Shown here: piece after piece, positions 6,895 to 11,750 of the stretch
Layout of the letters: each line of letters starts with the position of its first letter
Numbering within the stretch: the first letter of the stretch is position 1
NCBI GenBank assembly: GCA_036388295.1
Contig: DASVSC010000170.1
Span: 1-11,750 of the forward strand
Length of the DNA: 11,750 bases
Source of the DNA: RYN-431 sp036388295
Lineage (GTDB): Bacteria > Planctomycetota > Phycisphaerae > Tepidisphaerales > Tepidisphaeraceae
Direction of reading: 5' to 3'
Notes under the pieces: generated by a model
What the model was told of the DNA's origin: nothing
Database searches by the model: none
What the model saw: only the letters and a program-made list of their open reading frames with translations
Position numbers and translations under genes: made by a program

Positions 6895-8148
6895 TTACCG
6901 CACGACGGGCAGCGCGATGCCGTTCTTTTCTTTCTGGATCTTTTCCCACCCGCTGCCGAGTTCGCCGATGGGGTCGGGCGGGAGGATGTCGACTTTTTTC
7001 TCACCAAGCTTGGCTTCGCCGGTGCGGACTTTGTGCTGGAACAGGCGGCATTCTTCCAGCAGGCGTTCGAGAATCTCTTCTTCCGGCACGTTGGCGACCT
7101 TTTCGCCCTGCACGTAGATGATGCCGCGGCGGTCGCCGGCGAAGATGGCGACGTCGGCCCCCTCGGCCTCGCCGGGACCGTTGACCACGCAGCCCATGAC
7201 GGCCACCTTGATCGGCACTTCGATTTCGGCTTCCAGCTTCTTGCGAACTTCCTGCACCAGTTTGAACAAATCGACCTGAATGCGGCCGCACGTCGGGCAG
7301 GCGATCAGTTCTGCGCCTTTACGCTCGCGCAGTTCGAGGCAGTAGAGCATTTCCAGGCCGTCCTGGACTTCGTAGATCGGGTCGTTGGCGTAGCTGATGC
7401 GGATGGTGTCGCCGATGCCGCTGGCCAGCAGATGGCCGAGGGGAACGACGCTGCGGATGGTGCCCGTTTCTTTCGGGCCGGCGTGGGTGACGCCTAAGTG
7501 CAGCGGGTGGTCGAAACGTTTGGCAATCTCGGTGTAGGCGGCGATCACCAGCATCGGGTCAATGCTTTTGGCGCTGATGCAGACGTCGTAGAAGTTGCGT
7601 TCGTAAAAGATGTCGAGGTATTCCTCGAGCTTCGTGACCATGATGGCCAGGAAATGGCCGTGCTTGTTGTCGCCGAAGACGCCGCCGAGTTCCTTCATGC
7701 GCTTCTGCTTGTCGCGGCGCTCGATGATGGAGCCTTCGTTGACGCCGATGCGGATCGGCACGCCGCGTTCTTTACAGGCGTCGATGACCTTGGCGACCTG
7801 GTCGCGGTCGGAAATGTTGCCGGGGTTCAGGCGGATTTTATGCACGCCGCTGTCGAGGCTTTCGAGCGCGCGCTGGAAGTGAAAGTGCACGTCGGCCACG
7901 ATCGGCACGCTGACCTGGTTGATGATCTCGCGCAGCGCCTCGGTGTCCTTCTTTTCAGGCACGGCCACGCGCACCAAGTCCGCGCCGGCGGCGGCCAGCT
8001 TATGGATCTCGGCCACGCACTTGTCGATTTCATAGGTGTAGCCGGCGGTCATCGACTGCACGCTGACGCGCGCGCCGCCACCGATTTTGACCCGGCCGAC
8101 CCGGTCGTCGCCCACCACGATCTGCCGCGTCTGCCGACGTGAAATCAT
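6895..8148 (-). CDS. ispG: 4-hydroxy-3-methylbut-2-en-1-yl diphosphate synthase (flavodoxin/ferredoxin-dependent)
   Basis: IspG (GcpE) is a cytosolic [4Fe-4S] enzyme that reductively opens methylerythritol cyclodiphosphate to HMBPP, the penultimate step of the MEP isoprenoid pathway. The frame is 417 residues, within the range of single-core bacterial IspG. It shows the N-terminal VSVQSMT motif (28-34), HKIRLNPGNI (103-112) and RIGVNEGS (133-140). The cluster ligands are ACPTCGR (C284, C287) and GCVVNGPGEAEGADV (C320, E327). One oddity is LGVTHAG (218-224), where most family members have LGVTEAG. The ATG at 8148 gives a short leader before the conserved region and has no Shine-Dalgarno sequence. 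It is the first gene of a probable ispG-uma2-radical SAM transcript and is divergent from the FUSC gene. Inverted-repeat element 2 lies in the upstream gap. Confidence 0.98.
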   Translation of the reverse strand: MISRRQTRQIVVGDDRVGRVKIGGGARVSVQSMTAGYTYEIDKCVAEIHKLAAAGADLVRVAVPEKKDTEALREIINQVSVPIVADVHFHFQRALESLDSGVHKIRLNPGNISDRDQVAKVIDACKERGVPIRIGVNEGSIIERRDKQKRMKELGGVFGDNKHGHFLAIMVTKLEEYLDIFYERNFYDVCISAKSIDPMLVIAAYTEIAKRFDHPLHLGVTHAGPKETGTIRSVVPLGHLLASGIGDTIRISYANDPIYEVQDGLEMLYCLELRERKGAELIACPTCGRIQVDLFKLVQEVRKKLEAEIEVPIKVAVMGCVVNGPGEAEGADVAIFAGDRRGIIYVQGEKVANVPEEEILERLLEECRLFQHKVRTGEAKLGEKKVDILPPDPIGELGSGWEKIQKEKNGIALPVVR

Positions 8149-8180
8149 CGGCGTAGTCTAACCGCGTTCGGGAAAGAGAT

Positions 8181-8302
8181 GAACCGCCAAGCCGCCAAGG
8201 ACGCCAAGAAGAGGAGAATTGAAAGGCTAAGAAGCGTGCGGACACGGCATTCGAAAACAGCTTTCTGCCTTCTTCTTGGCGTCCTTGGCGTCTTGGCGGT
8301 TC
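8181..8302. repeat. Inverted-repeat element 2 (CGCCAAGG-type arms)
   Basis: Two 32-bp arms, 8181-8212 and 8271-8302, are inverted copies with a single mismatch (at arm position 12). They flank a 58-bp centre. Each arm begins GAACCGCCAAG and consists of degenerate 8-10-nt units of the form CCGCCAAGG. Transcribed in either direction, the arms would fold into a long stem. The element lies between the divergent ispG (start 8148) and FUSC (start 8352) genes, so it sits in the upstream region of both. No transposase or coding sequence is inside. It resembles a small non-autonomous palindromic repeat and shares its plan with the element at 4873-5010. Confidence 0.85.
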
Positions 8303-8351
8303 CCTATCTGCCGCATTGGCTGGCGCGTGCGGGTCGCTACACTTCCGCGGC

Positions 8352-8927
8352 ATGATCTGGCTGAAGAGCGTAATCACTGTGCCGCCTCGGAGCTTGCGGC
8401 AGTCGCTGATCGCGGGGACGTATTTCGCGGTATTGATCGGCGTGGCGTCGGGCACGATCAGCCTCGCTTACGCGGCCGTCGAGAGGTCAGCGGGCATGAG
8501 CTGGGCCATCATCTCGGCCATTCTGGTGCTGTACCCCGGCATCACGCAGTCGCTGTCGGCGGCGCTGCTCCGCATCGCGGCCAATCTGTTGGGGTCGGCG
8601 ATCGGGTTCGCGATCGGCTACGCCATCGGCACGGGGACGGGCGAGATGATCCTGGCCCTGGTCGTCACCATTTTCGTCGGCGAAATCCTGCGCATGGATC
8701 TGGCCCTGCGGACGGCGTGCGTGGCGACCGTGATCGTGATGAGCGCGAACGATCATAATCTCACGCTGTCAGTCGTGGAGCGCGTGACGGCCGTGCTGGT
8801 CGGGTGTGCGGCGGCGCTGCTGGTACAGCTCGCGGCGTGGCCACTGCGCAACTTCCTGCCGTTCGTGGCCGACACCGAGGCGACGAGTCAGCGGACGGGG
8901 AAAGACGCCGCACGAAGTTTGGACTGA
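8352..8927 (+). CDS. FUSC-family (aromatic acid exporter-like) membrane protein
   Basis: From the ATG at 8352 this is 191 residues. It resembles the membrane half of FUSC/ArAE-type proteins, a group that includes fusaric acid resistance and p-hydroxybenzoic acid efflux proteins. Hydrophobic segments lie at about 18-43, 49-62, 73-93, 98-111, 117-131 and 144-162. Family-like stretches are MSWAIISAILVLYPGITQSL (49-68), RIAANLLGSAIGFAIGY (74-90) and LALRTACVATVIVM (117-130). The hydrophilic C-terminal tail (about 165-191) is short, and the protein is only about half the length of two-repeat exporters, so it may work as an oligomer. The frame is open further upstream from a TTG at 8316, but that adds a non-conserved segment and the ATG fits the family better. 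No Shine-Dalgarno sequence is seen. The substrate is unknown. The gene is divergent from ispG and convergent with the LEPR-type gene. Confidence 0.82.
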   Translation: MIWLKSVITVPPRSLRQSLIAGTYFAVLIGVASGTISLAYAAVERSAGMSWAIISAILVLYPGITQSLSAALLRIAANLLGSAIGFAIGYAIGTGTGEMILALVVTIFVGEILRMDLALRTACVATVIVMSANDHNLTLSVVERVTAVLVGCAAALLVQLAAWPLRNFLPFVADTEATSQRTGKDAARSLD

Positions 8928-8990
8928 CGCAGGCGGGTGCTTCCATTGCTGTGACCCCGCCGGGACGTTTCGCAGCGCCATGGTCATTGC

Positions 8991-9030
8991 TCAAAAAGAC
9001 CGGCCCGCCGACTTTGGGTCGGCGGGCCGG
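8991..9030 (-). terminator. Intrinsic terminator of the LEPR-type protein gene
   Basis: A perfect 13-bp GC-rich stem (9000-9012 pairing with 9018-9030, 5-nt loop) is followed, reading the minus strand, by a TTTTT run (8993-8997). It lies about 36 nt after the stop at 9066. This is a textbook Rho-independent terminator for the minus-strand gene. On the plus strand the stem has no T-tract after it, so it should not act as a standard terminator for the FUSC gene. Confidence 0.93.
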
Positions 9031-9065
9031 GGTTGAAACGTTTACCGCAGGGCAGGCGATCAGGC

Positions 9066-10553
9066 TCAGATTGTGAGCTTGAGGGCCGAGGCCAGGCGGA
9101 CGTAGGTGGTGTCGGTCAGGATCGTGTTCTGGGTGTCGAGTAAGTTTTCGACACCGGTCCCGAACAGAGTGAGGTTGACCTTCGTGGTCCCGAAGATGTT
9201 GCCGAGGATGGCGACGGCGGTCGGGTTGGTGTTGGTGCCACCGGCGCTGAAGCCGCGGAACACGTACTCGCGACGGATCCAGTTCTCGAAGCTGCGGACC
9301 GTGCCGGTGCCGCCGAAGTTGCCGGGGTTGGCCTTGGCGCCGACGAACACGTTGCCGTTGTTCTTCAGGGCGGGGGCCTGCAGGATGCCGCCGTACGGGA
9401 ACAGCTTGTCGCCCGAGTTCAGCATGGCCAGCAGGCGGGTGTTGGTGCGGACGATTAAAGCCGTGGCATTGCCCGCGGGGCTCGGGTCGATGAGCAGCTG
9501 CTGGGCGTAGACAATCGTTTCCACCGCGTTGGCGATGATTTCTTCGTCCTGGCTGCTGGGCGTCGTGCCGCTGGAGCTATTGGTGCTGGCGTCTTGGTGC
9601 AGGATCTCGTGGGCCAGGGTGGCCGAGAGGACCTGGAAGGGCTCGCCGGCGTAGATCGGGTTGATTTCGAGGCTGAGACGGCCGCCGGGGCTGAGCTTGG
9701 TTTCGCCGACCGGGGCGCTGCTGCTGACGCTGCCGAAGGTGACGCTGGTGTAGCTCTTGCGGGTGACGTTGCTGCGGCCGATGTAGCTTTCGATGGCCGG
9801 CTCGCCGACGGTGCCCACCAGCGACGCCAGGGCGGCCCGCAGGTTGGCATTCGGCATGATGCCGGCGACGGTCGAGCTGTCGAAATAGTCGGCGATGGCG
9901 GCGTTCGCCTGGGCCTTGGTGATCTGGCCGGCGTCGACCTTCTTGTTCATGAACGAGACGAGACGCTTGCGGATCGTCGTCGTCGCCGGCGTGGTGCTGG
10001 CGGCCGGCGCGTTGGGGGCGCTGGCGAACACGTCACGGTCGAAGTACGACAAGTCCGTCGGAACGAACTGGCGGTTCGACAGCGTGTAACGCGGCTTGTT
10101 CTGGCCCTTGTTGAACGTGATCGTCTTGGCCGGGGTCGAGGCGTCGTACACCAGGGGGTTGCCCTTGGTGTCGCTCAGACCGCCCAGGGCGATCGTCAGA
10201 CGGCTGCCCTTGCGGACCAGGCGGTCGGTGTTGATCTGGATGTAGTTCTCGTCCACTTCCGGCTTCGTCACGGTCAGCGTGACGCGCTTTTTCACCTGCT
10301 TGGTGATGTCGGTCATGTCGTTGGCGTAGCCGAACGAGCTGAACTTGCTGGTGTCCAGCAGGCGGATCGAGCGGTCGAACGAGATGATGATGCGGTTGCT
10401 GTTAAGCGAAGTGCCGTCCGTGTCGGCGGCCTTGGCGATCTTGATTTCCACGATCTTGGGCGTGGCGGCCATCAGCTGGCGGCGTTCGAGGCCTTCGACC
10501 ATGGAGAAGGGGGCCGGTTCCGTCCCGCGGATAGCAGTCTTGCGAAGCGACAT
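9066..10553 (-). CDS. LEPR-type (LERRQLM) planctomycete protein with HEILH metallopeptidase-like motif
   Basis: I recognise motifs but not a named family in this 495-residue protein. Residues 18-29, MVEGLERRQLMA, are a variant of the LEPR/LExRxLM N-terminal motif of many planctomycete surface or exported proteins. Residues about 32-148 look like a beta-rich, Ig-like domain of the kind in S-layer proteins (for example IIISFDRSIRLLD, then GLSDTKGNPL). A central helical part (about 195-260) includes FMNKKVDAGQITKAQANAAIADYFD. HEILH at 315-319 fits the zinc-protease HExxH pattern. Acidic residues E337, E338 and E345 in DEEIIANAVE lie about 19-27 residues further on, as in gluzincins. The C-terminal part is Asn/Gly/Thr-rich. 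The ATG at 10553 has an AAAGGA ribosome-binding site 8 nt upstream, and a strong terminator follows the gene, so it is probably a single-gene transcript. Peptidase activity is an inference from the motif only. Confidence 0.8.
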   Translation of the reverse strand: MSLRKTAIRGTEPAPFSMVEGLERRQLMAATPKIVEIKIAKAADTDGTSLNSNRIIISFDRSIRLLDTSKFSSFGYANDMTDITKQVKKRVTLTVTKPEVDENYIQINTDRLVRKGSRLTIALGGLSDTKGNPLVYDASTPAKTITFNKGQNKPRYTLSNRQFVPTDLSYFDRDVFASAPNAPAASTTPATTTIRKRLVSFMNKKVDAGQITKAQANAAIADYFDSSTVAGIMPNANLRAALASLVGTVGEPAIESYIGRSNVTRKSYTSVTFGSVSSSAPVGETKLSPGGRLSLEINPIYAGEPFQVLSATLAHEILHQDASTNSSSGTTPSSQDEEIIANAVETIVYAQQLLIDPSPAGNATALIVRTNTRLLAMLNSGDKLFPYGGILQAPALKNNGNVFVGAKANPGNFGGTGTVRSFENWIRREYVFRGFSAGGTNTNPTAVAILGNIFGTTKVNLTLFGTGVENLLDTQNTILTDTTYVRLASALKLTI

Positions 10554-10561
10554 AAAACAAA

Positions 10562-10567
10562 TCCTTT
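10562..10567 (-). promoter_or_regulatory. Ribosome-binding site of the LEPR-type protein gene
   Basis: AAAGGA on the minus strand, 8 nt before the ATG at 10553. It fixes the start upstream of the LERRQLM motif rather than at the internal ATG for residue 18. Confidence 0.75.
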
Positions 10568-10676
10568 CGAGTACCGATTCGGACGGGGCCGGTCACTGCC
10601 GGGGAAGTCAGACGTCCGCAAAAAGTGTCCAATACCCTGCGCCCGACGCCAAACGCGCCAGAACGGGGTTCTACTT

Positions 10677-10682
10677 ATTATC
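10677..10682 (-). promoter_or_regulatory. Candidate -10 box for the LEPR-type protein gene
   Basis: GATAAT on the minus strand differs from TATAAT at one position and lies about 124 nt before the ATG at 10553. No good -35 hexamer is found 16-18 nt upstream, so this is a weak call. Dyads GAAC-GGG-GTTC (10661-10671) and GAACG-ATAC-CGTTC (10683-10696) lie on either side. Confidence 0.25.
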
Positions 10683-10738
10683 GAACGATACCGTTCCAAA
10701 CTTGTTACAAAAATCTGCCCGCCTGCGATTTTTCGCCG

Positions 10739-10786
10739 CAACCCGCGGCGTCCCAACAGGCCCGGCTTCCCAAACCGGGCGGGTTG
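10739..10786 (+). promoter_or_regulatory. Nested GC-rich hairpin, possible 5' leader structure
   Basis: CAACCCG (10739-10745) can pair with CGGGTTG (10780-10786). Inside it, CCCGG (10761-10765) can pair with CCGGG (10775-10779) around a 9-nt loop. The structure ends about 43 nt before the ATG of the coiled-coil zinc-ribbon gene. No T-run follows it on the plus strand, so it is not a standard terminator. It could be a leader structure if transcription starts upstream of 10739. Confidence 0.35.
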
Positions 10787-10815
10787 TGGCATCATGGATC
10801 GTTCGACTTCTACCG

Positions 10816-10822
10816 AAAAGGA
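10816..10822 (+). promoter_or_regulatory. Ribosome-binding site of the coiled-coil zinc-ribbon gene
   Basis: AAAAGGA on the plus strand with 7 nt to the ATG at 10830. This is the best-placed Shine-Dalgarno sequence in the window and fixes the start of a gene whose 3' end is outside the window. Confidence 0.8.
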
Positions 10823-10829
10823 CGTACCG

Positions 10830-11750
10830 ATGGGTCCGATTAATCTGGCGCTCGTAAAGCTGTTTTTTGCCGATACGCAGTTGCGTGAGGCCCAAAGCCG
10901 CCTCGAAGCCGCGACTAAAAATGTGCGTCTCCAGCAGAATAAGGTCGCCGACCTGAATGCCCGCCGCACCACGGCCAAGACCGACCACCAGCACCTGCAG
11001 GCCCGTTCCGGCGAGCTGAACCTCGAAATTAAATCACGCGAGGAAAAGATCGAGCACCTGCGCGAGCAGCAGAACGGTGCCCAGACCAACCGCGAATACC
11101 AGGCCCTGCTGGTGCAGATCAATTCCCTGAAGGTCGACCGCGCGAAGTTCGAAGAAGAAGCACTTGGCGTGATGGAAACGCTGGAAAAGCGGGCCGCCGA
11201 GGTGCAGACGCTGACCGGGCTCCAGGAAACGGAGCAGACGAAGCTGGACGCGATGAGCGGCCAGATCGACGAGCGCGTGAAAAACCTGAAGGCCGAGATC
11301 AAAAGCCTGCAGCCCGCCCGCGACGAAGCCGCCGCCGACGTGCCCGAGCGTGCGATGGTCGTCTACAACCGTCTGGCCGAGCGCTACGAAGGCGAAGCGA
11401 TGGAAGCCATCGACAAGCCGCACCCGAAGCGCGAAGAATACATCGCGATGACGTGCAACATCGACCTGACGGTCGACATGTACAACCGCCTGCACAGCCG
11501 CGACGACCTCAGCTTCTGCCCCCAGTGCGGCCGCATCCTTTACATTCCGGAAGAGCTCACGGTCGAGAAGGCCGTGCACAAGCCGAAGGCGAAAAAGGAA
11601 AAGAAGGAAAAGGTCCCGCGCAAGAAGAAGCTGGAGCACGCCGCCCCGGTGCAGCGCCAAACACTGGCCAGCAGCGTGGTGACGAGCGTAGACGACGACG
11701 AGGCGGTCGGCCGTGGCGGCCGCACCGTCGACAGTGGCGAACTGGACATG
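10830..11750 (+). CDS. Coiled-coil protein with C-terminal zinc ribbon (COG1579/CdsZ-like), 3' end cut
   Basis: An uninterrupted plus-strand frame of 307 codons runs off the right edge without a stop. Residues about 12-170 are a long heptad-rich coiled coil containing NREYQALLVQINSLK (87-101), a stretch typical of the COG1579 family that includes chlamydial CT398/CdsZ. A zinc-ribbon-like segment follows: C209-x2-D212, then CPQCGRILYIPEEL (C230, C233). In the family the first pair is normally CxxC, so the second ligand here appears to be Asp. After it comes a lysine-rich stretch (251-267) and a low-complexity tail to at least residue 307, longer than the family's usual end soon after the ribbon. 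Family members are cytoplasmic hairpin-shaped adaptors or chaperone-like proteins, and the role here is unknown. The start is set by the AAAAGGA ribosome-binding site. Confidence 0.88.
   Translation, partial: MGPINLALVKLFFADTQLREAQSRLEAATKNVRLQQNKVADLNARRTTAKTDHQHLQARSGELNLEIKSREEKIEHLREQQNGAQTNREYQALLVQINSLKVDRAKFEEEALGVMETLEKRAAEVQTLTGLQETEQTKLDAMSGQIDERVKNLKAEIKSLQPARDEAAADVPERAMVVYNRLAERYEGEAMEAIDKPHPKREEYIAMTCNIDLTVDMYNRLHSRDDLSFCPQCGRILYIPEELTVEKAVHKPKAKKEKKEKVPRKKKLEHAAPVQRQTLASSVVTSVDDDEAVGRGGRTVDSGELDM

Larger units (their letters stand above)
10554..10829. other. Divergent intergenic region (276 bp) with candidate promoter and leader structures
   Basis: The region separates two divergent genes that each have a good Shine-Dalgarno sequence, so both promoters should be here. 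It contains an AT-rich patch with a GATAAT hexamer on the minus strand (10677-10682), two GAAC/GTTC dyads beside it, and a nested GC-rich hairpin (10739-10786) close to the plus-strand gene. I see no convincing small gene. Short open frames crossing it lack any recognisable protein. Confidence 0.6.

Noticed and set aside
6835..8142. Two long plus-strand frames opposite ispG
   Set aside because: They mirror ispG codons and are rich in Ala/Val/Asp/Phe. ispG itself has all its iron-sulfur ligands, so these are shadows.
8276..8758. Alternative plus-strand frame overlapping the FUSC gene
   Set aside because: It shows charged low-complexity residues and no membrane pattern, while the other frame gives clear FUSC-type membrane segments.
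11034..11660. 208-codon minus-strand frame opposite the coiled-coil zinc-ribbon gene
   Set aside because: The plus frame has a ribosome-binding site, family motifs and an open frame to the window edge. The minus frame is Leu/Val/His-rich antisense.
1..11750. A novel multi-gene defence, mobile or biosynthetic system
   Set aside because: The identified genes are mostly unrelated housekeeping functions on both strands, with no integrase, toxin-antitoxin pair, phage gene or biosynthetic core enzyme. The unusual signals are single-gene or intergenic and are reported separately.

Overview
The window looks like chromosomal DNA of a GC-rich planctomycete, most probably from the Phycisphaerae side of the phylum. 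The best clue is the 495-residue protein at 9066-10553, which opens with an LERRQLM motif, a variant of the LEPR-type N-terminal motif of planctomycete surface or secreted proteins. Weak or absent Shine-Dalgarno sequences before most genes and short zinc-ribbon N-termini agree with this. The placement is an inference from protein character only.

Layout, left to right. (1) The 5' end of an AddB-type helicase/nuclease gene (minus strand, cut by the window edge) is divergent from hemB (porphobilinogen synthase, plus strand). (2) A minus-strand block follows. In order of transcription it is ispG (isoprenoid synthesis), a Uma2-family putative nuclease, a PA0069-like radical SAM protein, argC (arginine synthesis), and a large zinc-ribbon/membrane/TPR-like protein. 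ispG, uma2 and the radical SAM gene are tightly spaced (9 and 30 bp) and are probably co-transcribed. argC and the zinc-ribbon gene are set off by 245 and 273 bp. (3) A plus-strand FUSC-family membrane protein is divergent from ispG. (4) A minus-strand LEPR-type protein with an HEILH zinc-protease-like motif follows; it has its own ribosome-binding site and a strong intrinsic terminator. (5) Divergent from it, and cut by the right edge, is a plus-strand coiled-coil zinc-ribbon protein of the COG1579/CdsZ type.

Two intergenic inverted-repeat elements of about 120-140 bp (4873-5010 and 8181-8302) have arms built from short tandem units, CGCAAAGA-like and CGCCAAGG-like respectively. They look like two families of one dispersed, possibly mobile, structured repeat, and they are the main non-coding structure here.

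Most genes are unlinked housekeeping functions (heme, isoprenoids, arginine, recombination). I see no defence locus, biosynthetic cluster, CRISPR array, tRNA, rRNA or insertion sequence. No gene-free stretch exceeds 300 bases; the longest, 10554-10829 and 3533-3805, are described below. The points most worth follow-up are the inverted-repeat elements, a C-terminal QLSLF sliding-clamp-type peptide on the radical SAM protein, an unusual His in a conserved IspG motif, and the uncharacterised LEPR/HEILH protein.
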